Assembly (NCBI GenBank): GCA_000442125.1 | Contig: KE546976.1 | Coordinates: forward strand, 1,302,001 to 1,366,000 | Source of the DNA: Opeltia flavorubescens | Lineage: Eukaryota > Ascomycota > Lecanoromycetes > Teloschistales > Teloschistaceae | Length of the DNA stretch: 64,000 bases | Direction of reading: 5' to 3' | Shown here: positions 46,901 through 59,396 of the stretch, piece by piece | Layout: each line of letters starts with the position of its first letter | Position numbering within the stretch: position 1 is the first letter of the stretch | The notes under the pieces: model-generated | What the model saw: only the letters and a program-made list of their open reading frames with translations | The model's database searches: none | What the model was told of the DNA's origin: nothing | Position numbers and translations under genes: made by a program

Positions 46901-49221
46901 ATGGCTTCAACAGCCGCCCAAGGCTCCTTCAACAGTAAGTATGTTTTTGCCAAACCAAACACTGACAGATCCATGGCGACTTGTCAACTGTTCGAAATCT
47001 CTTTGTTCTTCCCGAAATACATTTTTTTTTGGGCTTTAGACCTCAAAATTCTTGATCCTATGAACCTTGATCGATATTTTCGAGTCAGATTTATCAATAC
47101 GGATGAGCAACCACAAACACGACTCATCTTGCTGTTTTAAATTCACTATCCAGCCAACGTCTCTTGCCATTTTAGAGAAGGACTTACACAAATCTGTCTT
47201 TAACTGCCCTAGATGCCGGGATGGATACCACTAATAATGACATTCCCCAAAGCGCTGCGTCTACTGGACTCTTTCCTAACGGTACCTCCACCACCGCTCC
47301 TCCTAGTCCTTTTCACTCCACCGAATCCACACTGACATCTCCCACCACAGGTCTTACACAGACGAACCATCGCTTAGGACTCATCAAGCTCCTTTCTCCC
47401 CTGCCCCTTCCGTCGTTCCCGACGGATGACTTCCTTCCTGCCGTTGGCACCATCGTTCCCACCGCTCTTCGACACATCGCTTCTATTACCGGCACTAACC
47501 AAGCGACAATCATGTGGGCAAATCCACTAATAGTCGGCCGTCCGGACTACCGCTATTATCATAACATCGGCTTCTTCCAGTTGACCAACGGCCGATGGCT
47601 CATCTTCGACAAATTGACTGGAAGAAGAATAAACTTTAAGATTGTGTACATAAAAAAGCCTGATGTCGAGGACTTACAAGGACTGGGATCATTGGATGTC
47701 GAACAGATGCTGAGGGAGTTGAAGCAGCGAGGTGAAAGGATGCAGGCTCCTCCGACTGTTGCGCCCAGTAAAATTCGACTGTGCAATCCTGCTGGAGGAA
47801 TGGCGCACATTGGACAGGTCGGACCAAGTCATACTCTTGCAACTCTAGAGCCACCCCTTCGACGACAAGAGGCTCCGGAAAATACCATTTCTGCTCCAAC
47901 ACAATTCATGCACCAGCCCACATCAAACGTCATACTTCAAAGAAATGCTGATATGGATATCCCTGCACTTTACACAGCCTCGCAGCTGTCTTCACATGAC
48001 CAAGCTACCACTTTGCAGACACAAGCGTTACCGCGTCGGCAGCTGGATCGTTTCGATGGCCCTACGGCGACCCATTGCAATGATGTACTGGATTTTCCGC
48101 TGACGACCGGGCCACCTCCCAGACATCCTACAAATCCCAGAAAGCGACTCAGAAAGGAGAGGTATCTCTACCCAATGGACCACGACTTTTACTTTCTCAA
48201 CTTCCCACTTGCAGGCACGGATGACAAGGAAGACGACTTTTATGAAGATGTCAGCGACGCGGAGAATGAACGTGAGGGACTGGATTGTGCCCCGATGACA
48301 TTTGCAGACCAAAGCCGCTTGTTCCCAACCGGAGCAGCAACAAAGATGAAGTCCAACGGTGTATATAAGCCATTGCCAGCTGCACATTTTGCATTACCTA
48401 CAGTCTATTACACAGACACCCCAACTTTTCAACCCTCTACAGAGGAACAAAAATTAAGCAAAGAACTAGGAGATAAAGGCCGTCTATTCACAGCCGGAGC
48501 AGTAAAAAGGACCCAATGGCCTGAATGGATGGAACGGAATCTAGCTGCTTCGGCGCAGAAAGCAAAGGCAGCGGAAGCGTTGACTGCGATGGCTGCAGAA
48601 GATCTAGCAGATACCACCACTACAGCCTCACTTTTTGATAACAAAGCATGGATGACACAACCCCCATCATGCTACCCACCAGCAACCATCCCCTCTGGCA
48701 CGCAACCGAAGACGAAGAAAATAAGGAAGAGGGGAAAGCAACCTCTTATGAAGGAAAAACGACCTTTGATAAATGGAAAACGGCCTTATAGGAAGAAGGA
48801 CGCTTCGTACTGGGCGACAAGGTATCCTTACAACTTAACCAACGTTGCGCAGATGAAGGTAGATGCGGCGAATGAACCTCTCGGTGCATTGACATCGCCA
48901 ACAGTTGAAGCGCAGGTAGATGAGCAGCCGACCATCGGGCAGGGAGTTGAGCCCCAACTTGAAGAAAGCGCCCCAGCATCTACCTTGGCGGACGAGGATA
49001 ACAACGGAGCGTACCTAGGAGAAAACCCTAGAGACGTCGAACCTATAGGATCTTCAGCGGAGTCAACAGCAACGGATACAGCGACGCCAGTTTCGGCTGA
49101 TGAGCCAAGTACACCGCCCTCAGCATGTGTCTCTGATACATGGATGCCGTACGTCCCAACCGAGGATGAATTGTTGCAAGAAGAATTTGACGAAGCTGGG
49201 AGGTCATCTACCTCTGAATGA
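46901..49221 (+). CDS. Gene G: unknown protein, 680 aa
   Basis: Main exon 47213-49221, preceded by a short first exon 46901-46934 (MASTAAQGSFN) across a long 278 bp intron that joins in phase. If that exon is wrong, ATG 47221 is the start. After a Ser/Thr/Pro-rich N-terminus, residues about 75-150 are structured (IMWANPLIVGRPDYRYYHN, IGFFQLTNGRWLIFDKLTG, then KIVYIKKP). These resemble gene E and, more weakly, the HDGRYVIDLNN stretch of gene C. A helical segment (LDVEQMLRELKQRGERM) follows. The rest is low-complexity with several short basic clusters (KTKKIRKRGKQPLMKEKRP) and an acidic C-terminus. Function unknown. It ends 412 bp before the convergent alpha-actinin gene. Confidence 0.65.
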
Positions 49222-49633
49222 GGTCTCTACGATGGCATGAATTTGGCGCGGGTGATATGGCGATTTGGGTACGGCGTTCATGATTGAATTACACCAGGCG
49301 ACACTCACTGTCGCTTCTACGTAATTGATGCATAACATCGAAGTCGCTATCAAAATAGTAATCGAAGTCCACTCTTGAGCAGTGCAAGATTTCTCATAAC
49401 CAAAGCAACTAGAGCGATTGGAAATTACCATTGATGCTATACGTAAGCCTAAAGATATTTACAAACTCCTCTCGCTCCATTCACTCACGCTCACAATCCA
49501 AGCCTCTCCTCTCTTTTCCAAGGCCCTGGATGAGAAACCAAACGAAAATGCATACGAAAGCGCCCCATACCTCATGCATCCCCTTTTGTACTCCCCCCGA
49601 AACTCCCAAACACCAATTCCTTCGCTGTCAAGA
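49222..49633. other. Convergent 3' spacer
   Basis: About 0.4 kb between the stops of gene G and the alpha-actinin gene, holding both 3' flanks. Nothing else seen. Confidence 0.5.
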
Positions 49634-51804
49634 TTAGTAGACTCCATTACCATTCATAAACACCTTCCTCGGCGAAGAATCCTGCACCACCTTCCTCGGA
49701 CTCTGACTCCCTGATGGCGGAGTGGCCGCACCACCACCTCCTCCTCCACCACCACCACCACCAGTCGCACCCTGAGTAACATTCTCCATAAACCCCACAT
49801 AATCATACTTACTCAAATGCCTATCCTCCTGCAAATCCGGTCCCTTATGAACCGGCATACTCCTCATCAAATCCTCCACAAGCTCATCCGGAATCAAACT
49901 ATGCCTTAAATCCAGCTCCGTAACATACGGTTTCCCATCCGCCACCTCGCGAAAAGATTGAAACACTTGTTCGGCGGTATTCTGATCTTCCGTGACACTA
50001 ACCATGAAACGTATGAATTGCTCAAAACCCACACTCGATTTACCGTTACTGACGTCCCGGAAAACGGTGTGCATTTCTCCATCATCGTAGACGAGACCGA
50101 GACTCGCGAGCGCGGCCGAGAATTCGATTTCTTGGAGGGAGTTACTAGCGTCGCGGTCGAAGTGGCGGAATACCGATTCGAATTCTTCGAGTTGGATGGG
50201 AGTGAGGTTTGTCATGTTTCGGGCTACGAGTTGGTTTTCAAGGAAGGAGAGTTTTTTCGCGACGGAGGATTTGACGAGGGAGAGTTCGTAGGAGAGTTCA
50301 TCGAAGGTGTAGGTTGTGAAGTCGTTTTCTTCAATGTTGGCTTCTAGGCATTGTTGATCGAGGGAGGAGAGGGTTGAGAGGAAAGCATCAAGGGGGGGTA
50401 GGTTGGAGTTTAGTCGTTGAACGTGACTGTATTGGTCGTCTATTTCGCCTTCGAGGCCGGATATGGCGAGGGAGAGCGTATTCAGTGTGTGGGCGAAATC
50501 ATTGGCTTTTTCGGCAAAGGAACGTCTGAGGGTATTTTTGATATCTCGGATGGTTTCATTGATGAGTTGACTTCGATCCTTTTCTGCTTGCACAAGGGAA
50601 GCCCATTCCCGATCGAGGACATCCAGCCTGAGATGTTCTGGCGGATCATACGGCCGAAGTTTGTATGTGCTCATTTTAGTCTTGATATTACCCAATAACG
50701 CAGCAAGGTCTGACTTCTCGGCGACCCACTTCCTTTTAAGACTGGTCTTGTAGAACGAGAATTGATTCGATTGATCTTTGGCATCCAGGTAGGTACCAGA
50801 GAAAGTTGCCGTCGCCCAATCCTGCCTTTGATTTCGAATCTCCTCTAGAAGATCTCTCATCCTTCGTTCAAAATTGTTTTGCATGGCCCAACCATCTTGC
50901 ATGTTGCTGACGAACTTTTCAACCCGTCGCCCTGCATTCTCTACTCGCTCCATCTGTGAAAAGGCGTGGAACCAGTATGCGATGTAGGTCATCAATGAGC
51001 GCTCATCTGGCTTCAGCACATCACAGACATCATCCACATCTAGAAGGTCTGGTATCCCAATCTCTTTTGATGCGATATTGAAAGCCAATTGCATATTGCC
51101 TCTGTGATCACTCTTGTCTAGCTTCTCAAAATCGATGAGGTCTGGTCGGTGGATGTCCAGGAGAGCGCAGCTATTCCCAGTCAGTACCATATCGCCTCAA
51201 CCCAACCGGATACATACAAGGCCAATCCATCATTCCAACTCGCCGAAAAATCCCTGACGTCCACCTCATCATAGCAAGCAGTCTTTCTTTGACACCAGAG
51301 CAACAGCCCCTCCTTAGCAGTCATGCCTTCCTCGTTAATGTCGCTGATGGTAAACCTTAGGATCAAGGTCCATATCAATCCCAGGATGATTTTCTTGTTT
51401 CCGTCCACAACATCTTCCGCTCCAATGTTCGTCATTTGTATTCCCCTTGACTTGATGAAATCCAGCGCTTTATTGACATTCTCGAACCTTTGGACTCGTA
51501 GTTTTGGTTTGGAGGCATATCGTCCAAGGGATTCGTTGCCGAGTATTTCAAGCAAGTGTATGAGGACGACCTGATCAAAATCTTAGTTTTGCCCCTCAAA
51601 TTGATCGAATGAGGGGTACCCACGCCATCAGAGAGGTCTGTGACCAAGTTGCTGATGCTGACTTGTCTAACATTGATCTTCGAATTGAGCCTAGTTACCA
51701 TCAAATCAGCATAAATTGCTTGGAAGACAGGTACAAACGAACCATTTGGTAAAAGTCTTTTCTTGAACAGCTATCCACTGTTGTTCCTGTCCCATGAACC
51801 CCAT
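49634..51804 (-). CDS. ain1: Alpha-actinin-like protein (Ain1 type)
   Basis: Exons 51743-51804, 51624-51690, 51218-51570 and 49634-51170 join in phase to 672 aa, the size of fungal alpha-actinins. The N-terminus (EKTFTKWLNSKI, DLSDGVVLIHLLEILGNESL) is a calponin-homology domain. A second one contains LLLWCQRKTACY and FCALLDIHRPDLIDF; together they form the actin-binding region. A coiled, spectrin-like rod spans about residues 240-480. EF-hands follow, with a plausible calcium loop in FRHFDRDASNSLQEIEFS, then a second, less canonical pair. The protein crosslinks F-actin, mainly at the cytokinetic ring in fungi. A run of about 11 glycines followed by a Ser/Pro tail at the C-terminus is an unusual addition to the family core. 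Divergent from CTR9. Confidence 0.95.
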
Positions 51805-52256
51805 ATCGATGTCGTGAGATACACAGCTTCATGAAAGATGAGTAAAAGGGATGAATGATATCGGATACGGAGCGTAAAAATGTAGCACCTAAGCCAGAAT
51901 TGAGGATGTCAATCGTAGAAAGGGGAATACTCGATTTCTTTGTTCTTCACTTGTGATTCGTTAGTGAGTTGGCGGCTATCAACATTGTCGGCACCGGCAA
52001 CTTCCGACATAGCAACCCTAAATCAGCCCTACGAACCCCCCATCGGCTTCATTCCGCCCTTTGTACCGGAATTCCATCTTTTCTCAAGGGAGGCCTTAAA
52101 GCAGCTTCCTTCACGTTGAAATAGGTCGACTGACACTCATTTTAGATATTCATCGCATGAGGCTGATGGCAGATTAAGGATGATGTTCCTGGACACATAA
52201 TCACCGATTTCCTACGCGCTCACCCTGCACAGAGCTTCGAGACCATAAGATTTGCA
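51805..52256. promoter_or_regulatory. Shared promoter region of ain1 and CTR9
   Basis: A 452 bp spacer between divergent start codons must hold both promoters. No specific factor site stands out. Confidence 0.5.
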
Positions 52257-55200
52257 ATGGCACCCCTACTCAACGGTTACACCAATGGAGCCTCCCGTCA
52301 CCTTCCAGAGGATCCTTCCATCATCGAGGCGCGTTTTTCTGACATCCCACCCCAACTTGACATCCCGGTCAGCGGCCTTGACGCAGAAGAAGCAGTAGAA
52401 GTCAACTTGGAGGAATTACTGGATGATCCAACAGAATTATGCACACTTCTGGAACAAGAAGGTGTTGGCAAATACTATTGGATGGTTATTGCCCTGGCAT
52501 ATGCCAAACAAGCAAAGGTCGATCATGCCATTGAAATACTGGGCAAGGGGCTTGGAACATTAAACAGAGGGAATCCAAAGGAGAAGCTGGGTCCGTTGAG
52601 TTTAACCTGCTGGCTTTATCTATGGAAAAGTCGGGAAGCTCCACGAGTGGTCCCAGATGGACAACCCGCGGGAGAAACAAAGCTCAAGGATTTCTACCTC
52701 CAAGCGGCTACCGGTTCCTTGAATGAGGCCTCGCGCATCAACCCTGCCTTTCCTCCACTCTTCCTAGCAAGAGGCGTCCTTTACCTTCTCCGCGCATCCT
52801 TACAACCTCCCTCCAAAACTACGGCGCCCGGGGTGCCAGATCTCTCAGATCGTGTGGAGACGCTCAGACAATCAATCAAATGCTTCGAGGATGCTCTACG
52901 TGTCTCAGCCGGACGAAACATGATGGCAGTGATGGGAAGGGCTCGAGCATATTTCTCGTTAGGCAAATATACCGACGCACTTGACGGCTACCAAGAGGTT
53001 CTCACGAAAATGCCACATCTACAAGATCCCGACCCAAGAATAGGTATTGGATGTTGCCTTTGGCAATTGGGTCACAGAGATGAAGCCCGAGAAGCTTGGG
53101 AGCGAGCTTTGGAATTGGTACCCAACCTCTGCACGCAAAGAAACAATAAGCTAATATTCACAGAACCCCGATTCCAAAATTGCAAACATCTTACTCGGCC
53201 TCTACTACATCCACGAAAGTTCCCATTACGCGACTGCAGACCCGGCGTTTGGTCCCATCTACAAAAAGGCCATGACCGTCTACACACAAAAAGCATTCAA
53301 GCTTGATAAGGAACTACCATTGACTTGCGCAACATTCGGGAGCTACTTCATGATGCGAAAGTCATGGGCTACCGTCGATAGTTTGGCTCGTAAGGCTATC
53401 GAGTTAACCGATGTCAATGCCGTTGCAAGCGATGGATGGTATTTGTTAGCGAGAAAAGAGCACTATCAAGATCGTCCGGACCTGCCGAAGGCGAATGACT
53501 ATTACCAGAAAGCGGACCTGGCTAGAGGTGGTGGAGACAAAGGGTACTTGCCGGCCCGGTTCGGATTGGTTCAAATCCAAATCCTTCAAAAAGATTACGA
53601 TGGCGCGAAATTCAGGTTAGAAAAGATCATTCAGCAATCGAAAAGCATTGAGGCTATGATGATTCTTGGAGCTTTATACGCGGAAGAAGTTTTCCGAAGT
53701 CAAGCTAGTGGAATCAAAGAGGATAAATCGACGGAAATCAAAAAAGCAACGACGTTCCTCGAGGCCGTGCGCTCAGCATGGAAGGACCCGCAGAAGAAAC
53801 TGACTCCCGATTCATCGGTCCTCGTATATCTAGCACGTCTGTACGAGACAGAACATCCTGAGAAAGCTCTACAATGTCTCCAACAGGTTGAGCATATGAC
53901 GATCAATGACATGCCTGACAAGGAGCCACCAGATGGTGTTGAAGCGGATGAAGCTTGGACAACGAAGCTGCGAGAACAACTTTCACCGCAACTACTAAAT
54001 GATATTGGATGCTTTCAATTTCACGCCGAAAAATACGATCTAGCTAGAGAGTTTTTCCAAACTGCATTAAGCGCGTGTGTTAAAGCGGGTGAAAAGGATG
54101 AAGGGATTGATACTGATGCTTTGGTCACTACCATCAGCTATAATCTCGCTCGGACATACGAAGCAGCCAATCTACTTGACGAAGCGAAGCAGGTCTATGA
54201 AGGACTCCTTGCTAGACATGATGACTATACAGATGCTCGGACGCGGCTTGCATATATCGAATTACGGCAGAATCCTACAGAGGATGGCCCGAAAGCAATG
54301 AGCGTATTATACGANACTGATTCGTCCAATCTTGAAGTCCGGTCACTTTTTGGCTGGTATCTCGGCAAGTCAAAGAGACGTGCTGCAAATATCGCCGAAG
54401 ATCAGGAACAACGGCACTACAAACACACACTCCAGCACCACGATAAGCATGATCGATACTCTTTAACCGGGATGGGCAACCTATACCTGATGACCGCTCG
54501 TGAGATGCGAAGAGACACCGACCAAGACAAGGATAAACGACGGAAAACGTATGAAAAGGCTGTTGAATTCTACGACAAAGCTCTTCAGCTCGATCCGAGA
54601 AACGCTTATGCCGCACAAGGGATAGCTATTGCATTGATCGAAGATCGCAAAGATCTCACCTCTGCAGTCCAACTTTTCTCCAAGATCCGCGATACCATCA
54701 AGGACCCTTGTGTATACATCAACCTGGGGCATGTATTTGCCGAGCTGAAGCAATATTCTCGTTCCATTGAAAGTGTAAGTCTTATGCTCTATGCCGCTAA
54801 CCCAATCCTTGCTCACATCATCACAGTATGAAGCAGCCCTTAATCACAACCGCGCCTCCGATCCACAAATCCTTGCCTGCCTTGGCCGCGTATGGCTCCT
54901 CAAAGGTAAACTCGACAAATCCCCTTCCGCCATGAAAACCTCACTCTCGTACTCCCAACGTGCTCTCGCCGTCGCCCCTCAACAAATTCACTTTCAGTTC
55001 AACATCGCCTTTGTCCAAATCCAGCTCGCTCAACTCCTCTACACCTTACCCGAAACTCAACGCACACTAGACGACGTCATCAGAGCAAGTGAAGGTCTAG
55101 AAGAAGCCATCAACTCCTTTGGTGACATCGCTCAAAGCAAAAACCCACCTTACCCACGCCACGATATTGAACAACGCGCCAACATGGGTAGAAATACCAT

Positions 55201-56143
55201 GCGTCGGCAACTCGAGCGAGCGATCCAATCCCAGCGCGAATATGAAGATAAAAACGCAGCCAAATTGAAAGAAGCAAGGGACTTACGGGAAGCGGATATT
55301 CGCAAGAGGGAAGAAAAGAGAAGGATGGTGGAGCAAGAGAAAGAAGAAGAGAAGCGGAAGATCCGAGAGGAAAGAGATAAAATGGCGCAGTTATCGAGGG
55401 AGTTGGCGGAGAAGAGGGCGGATGATGAGAAGCGGAGGGAGGAGGCGGAGTACACGACTGATTCTGACGGCGAGAGGATTAAACGGACGAAGAAGAAAAA
55501 GGCAGGGAAGAGGAAGAAGAAGGATGAGGATTCTGGCTCGGAAACGGAGGTTGGAGATGGAGAGGGGGAGAAGGACACGTCGAAGAAATCTCGGAGGAAG
55601 AAAAAGGGGAGGGGGAGTTTGGAGCCGGATAGTGCGGTTGAAAACTCCTCGGCGGAGGAAGGTGGTGCGGCGAAGTCTTCGAAGAAGAAACGCAAAAGGC
55701 TAGCGACGAGGAAGGGGAAGGAATCTACGTTCAAAAGCGAGGAGCTGGTTGTTGATAGTGATGATGAGGGATATGGCCGGGCGGCTACTACTCCAGCTGG
55801 CGCGTCGGATGAGGATGGCGATGGTGATACGAGGATGCGGGATCAGGATGATGAGGATGAGGATGCGGCAGTCATTAGTAAACAAGCCCGCAAACGGAAT
55901 GCGAGGAGGATTGATGATGAGGATGAAGACGAAGACGAGGATTTGGATGGAAATGAAGGAGAAGTAGAGGAGCCGGAGCCCATGACTACGGCGGAGAGGG
56001 ATGACGATGATGGTGATGAGAGGGGTGAAGGGATGGGGACGTCCTTCGCTGATAATCCACATGGGAATCCGGTGGATGAGAGTGTAGGTGCTGCGGGCCA
56101 TGAGGGTGCGGCGGAGACGGGGGGACCGGGGTTACAGATCTGA
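52257..56143 (+). CDS. CTR9: Paf1 complex subunit Ctr9 (TPR protein)
   Basis: Exons 52257-53117, 53164-54774 and 54827-56143 join in phase to 1262 aa. The N-terminus (IPPQLDIPVSGLDAEEAVEV, LEELLDDPTELCTLLEQE) and the long array of tetratricopeptide repeats are diagnostic of Ctr9. The repeats include MGRARAYFSLGKYTDALDGY, GIGCCLWQLGHRDEAREAWE, ALELNPDSKIANILLGLYYI and NAYAAQGIAIALIEDRKDL. The last 250 residues are a Lys/Glu/Asp-rich coiled coil and tail (KREEKRRMVEQEKEEEKRKI, KRTKKKKAGKRKKKDEDSGS), typical for the family. Ctr9 is a scaffold of the Paf1 complex, which travels with RNA polymerase II and promotes histone H2B ubiquitination and H3 methylation. It is a conserved housekeeping gene, marking the end of the accessory stretch. 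N at 54315 affects one codon. Confidence 0.96.
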
Positions 56144-56771
56144 ACATTTTGCTCAGAGAGGATTTAGGCGTCTGAAAGGATCTTGAAAAGGGGAAAATTG
56201 ATTCGCTTCTTGAGATGTGGTTTGATAAAACGTAATTGGCAATGCGATTTTTCTAGGATGTTATGGTAGCTAGCTAGGTGTTCGATCTGCATGAAAATTG
56301 AGGGGATATGGGAGATGTATCAGTAGCTACTTCTATGGACGCAAATGAAGAATTTGAGAAGACGCATTTGGTCCACAAAGATGTTTACGGCGTTTAGATG
56401 GAAGAATTTGTATTTTGTCTTATTGTATAGCAAATGATGCCCGACAGCCTTTGGTACGATAAATGGACATATGACAAGGTCAAAATCCGATTTTTTCCCA
56501 TCCTGTTTTTCACCCCTTTCCATGGATAGTAAGACGAATGCTCCGTCACTTGCCCTCCTCACAACGAATGTAAGATGTTTTATGCTACTCCTTCCAAAAG
56601 ATCGTGTAGTCTAGTCTCTCAACCTTGATACCATGTTCTCGGTACATTCTAAGTATGAATTTGCTGTCAGATGGGATGTTGGAAGAGATTTCCACCATCA
56701 AAGGCCAGAATAAGAACCATTCGCTTCGTGTATAATGTCAGTCTTTATCATCCGCAAAACGGTCGAATAGA
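56144..56771. other. Convergent 3' region
   Basis: About 0.6 kb between CTR9 and the next, convergent gene. Nothing recognised. Confidence 0.45.
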
Positions 56772-57458
56772 CTAACAGTTTCTAATCTGGGTCATTCTTC
56801 CCGCAATTTTGTCCCAGTTGTCCCCTTCCATGATATCCGAAATACCATCCTTATCGGCCGGGAAAGCGGTAGAAGGCGTGCCATCGCAATGGGCCATTCT
56901 GAAGCGAGGCCCGATGGCGGCTACTAGGGCCGGAGTGTGCTTGTCTCCATAGGATTTCGCGCATGCATATGCTTGTTGTAAAGCGTCGTTAACGGCAAAG
57001 AACGCTCCGCCGGATTTCTTGCCCTCATAGACGAGTATGAGTCTATCGGGATTACCCAACTTCATTACGGCAAGATCTGCCCAGCCATGTCCATTCTGGA
57101 AGTGAAGTTCAGGAACGACGAGATAATCTGGTGCTCGGAAGGCTTGATTCAAGATGTAGTTCCAGATTGCGTTTGTGTAGTCCTCCTTTTGCATGATGAC
57201 ATTGAGATTGTTGAAGGGATTGACCATCGTGAAGATTGCTCTGATGATAAGAGGAAGATATAGAATGAGTATAGGAGTCTCTGTGAGAGCCACGCCCGCT
57301 TTATATTCATCAAAAGGAGTCTTACCATCGAATCGAGATTCCACGATATTATGATTATCAGCCACGGCAAGGATCATCTGCGTGTATGCAGCTGAGGGGG
57401 TCCGGATAGAGCATTCGGACTCAAGAGCGAAAAGCAGATATCCGACATCGATGGTCAT
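56772..57458 (-). CDS. Hypothetical protein, PD-(D/E)XK-like core, 228 aa
   Basis: Single open frame. The middle contains PELHF (Glu107), GWADLAVMKL (Asp118) and LILVYEGKK (Glu135-x-Lys137), then a helix with QQAYACAKSYG. The order E...D...E-x-K with hydrophobic strands is the layout of PD-(D/E)XK restriction-nuclease-like folds, which in fungi occur in many uncharacterised proteins. An inactive, binding-only version is equally possible. The N-terminal third contains a hydrophobic run (ETPILILYLPLIIRAIFTM) that may be a core strand/helix. The C-terminus ends abruptly (MTQIRNC); a missed intron there cannot be excluded. Confidence 0.55.
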   Translation of the reverse strand: MTIDVGYLLFALESECSIRTPSAAYTQMILAVADNHNIVESRFDGKTPFDEYKAGVALTETPILILYLPLIIRAIFTMVNPFNNLNVIMQKEDYTNAIWNYILNQAFRAPDYLVVPELHFQNGHGWADLAVMKLGNPDRLILVYEGKKSGGAFFAVNDALQQAYACAKSYGDKHTPALVAAIGPRFRMAHCDGTPSTAFPADKDGISDIMEGDNWDKIAGRMTQIRNC

Positions 57459-58715
57459 GTCTGTGTGGTGGCCAACGATGATACCCCCGCATGTAGAGCT
57501 CCATATTGCTCTAGATTTCTACACCCTGGCTTCTCCGTGACCAGTCAGAATTCAGTTGACATGGCCGTTGTAAAGGGAAATGATCCAGACGTGGCAGGTG
57601 AGGCAGGAAGAGGTGACAAGTGCTTCGACTCCTCGCCCCACTGGACCTTGTGCCTCCGTCATATTCTTCTACATACGGCCGGACTTGACGCTTCAGCTAG
57701 GAAGAGTATCCGCTTGGGCCATGTGTGAACGCCCTTGGTATCTCTCAAGAGTCACACCAATGTGATGTGGACTAGGCATGACGTTTTGATCATCCTCGGT
57801 TGATTGATCATGGTGGTTGCAATAATTGTGTCTCAGCCAGCCACAGGTGTATCAGCCAGTCTTTGATACTGGGGGAATCATGCAGTCAGTTCCTGCAGGC
57901 ACGAGAGTTGGAATATGGAGCTTGGTGCTGATTGGCTTGATCAGTGACAACTTACCCAATCGGGCTTGACAGCAGCCTGATTAGGGTTAGCATGACATGG
58001 TATCCCGGATAAAAGCTTCCTTGCTGAACAGTTGATCTCTCGTCTATGGTTCTGGCATGTATTCGCAAGAGATACTTCAGCCAGCCATGAGTACATTAGC
58101 CAGCCGCGGATTCATCAGCTAGCCAATCACTGTCGTCGATAAGTCAAGGTTGTTTTATAGCCCTGTCAAGAATGCAAGCCCCAAAACCCTGCATCCTTTC
58201 TTTAGCTTCTGTGGGCCATTTGTCTTGGATTTCAGAGCTCAGTAATATCAGAGATGATAAAATCGACGCTGCCATGAATATCTAGAATGATGCCGAAGAA
58301 ATTCATAAGTTTCGGCCCTGGATTTGTCCAAGACTCTAGAAGATCTGGCGGGTATGGGGTGCAAACACGCCAACGACCCTTTTGGAGACAATGACAGCGG
58401 CCAATGATCTCTTCAACATGTTATTGGTAGCTGACGCAGCCTTCCAGCTGCACGTCGCTTGAAATGATCAAGCACACCACCGAGCTGGGAGAATGATAAA
58501 GTTCCAATGTGGATAGACTCCACGTTCGATGGCAGAGACCAGCACCGAATACGTCTGGCGCCGTTGATTCGCCTCAATCATAGGCAGCAGATTAACAGGG
58601 GCCAGAACTCACTTAAAGACGCGAGAGAACATCTCTTTTGACATTTTTCTTTCACTCTGTCTGGTTATAACAATTTTCACATTTGTTTCACGTATAAATC
58701 CATCATAGAGTCCAG
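57459..58715. other. Intergenic with short AGCCAGCC repeats
   Basis: About 1.25 kb. Two related stretches (57832-57870 and 58075-58125) carry repeated CAGCCAGCCA and ATCAGCCAG/ATTAGCCAG units separated by 10-12 bp. They are short, imperfect and non-coding. No gene is supported. Confidence 0.45.
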
Positions 58716-59396
58716 ATGCAGAACGACCAAACATCTCCAAATACAATGGATTTTAAGTACCAGTTAGCGATTTTCTGAAGATGCTCAGCTTCTTTATCAC
58801 TGACACAATTTAGGGAGGACAAATTCTTTGAGAACCCTATCAGTTTCGAGGAAAAAGACGATTATCCGGCAGAAATTTCTGGCTGGTTCAACAACTCTGA
58901 GTTATTGAAAGGGTCCAACGAACATTACGTCTATTGTCAAAGCGTGAACACGTACTCTCAAGGCCGCCCATTCTTGTGCACTAATTGGGCGGCCTGGAGG
59001 ACCAAGCATAAAATCGCCATTGGAGCCAAAGCTCCTTGCGATGAAACTAATGCTCCTATCGACTCTACTACTGCCACCGTGAAGAGTGCAAGAGAAGATA
59101 AGAAGCTACTCAAAAGTATGCGCTTGCAAGATCCCAAGAACCCGGGAAAGTTCATTGTTGTCGAATGTTCCAGTGACGACGAGGATAGGGCAAGTTGCAG
59201 ATTGTCAAATTCCTACGCGAGACAGTCTTAATTGGTCTTATAGATGCTCATTCTGTGGAGCCAAGTTCTAAATATCAAGCCGGGCAAGCAAGTTGATCCG
59301 GATAAAGAGCTCATTGGGCACGTCTCGGTCAAACCTACCGATCGAGCACAGTGGGAGAGTAAGCTATCAGTTGCGCCGTTTGTAGGTCTTTCTTAG
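58716..59396 (+). CDS. Hypothetical protein, 189 aa (low confidence)
   Basis: Proposed exons 58716-58756, 58814-59189 and 59244-59396 join in phase; the second intron would use a GC donor (GG|GCAAGT). The central exon encodes an acidic/aromatic segment (FFENPISFEEKDDYPAEISG, WFNNSELLKGSNEHYVYCQS) and a Ser/Asp-rich end (FIVVECSSDDEDR). No family is recognised and the third exon is poorly constrained. The open central frame and upstream splice signals are the only support; it could be a decayed gene. Confidence 0.35.

Noticed and set aside
55150-55734. 194-aa minus-strand frame rich in Ser and Phe
   Set aside because: Antisense to the Lys/Glu-rich tail of CTR9; the complement of GAG/AAG codons creates it.
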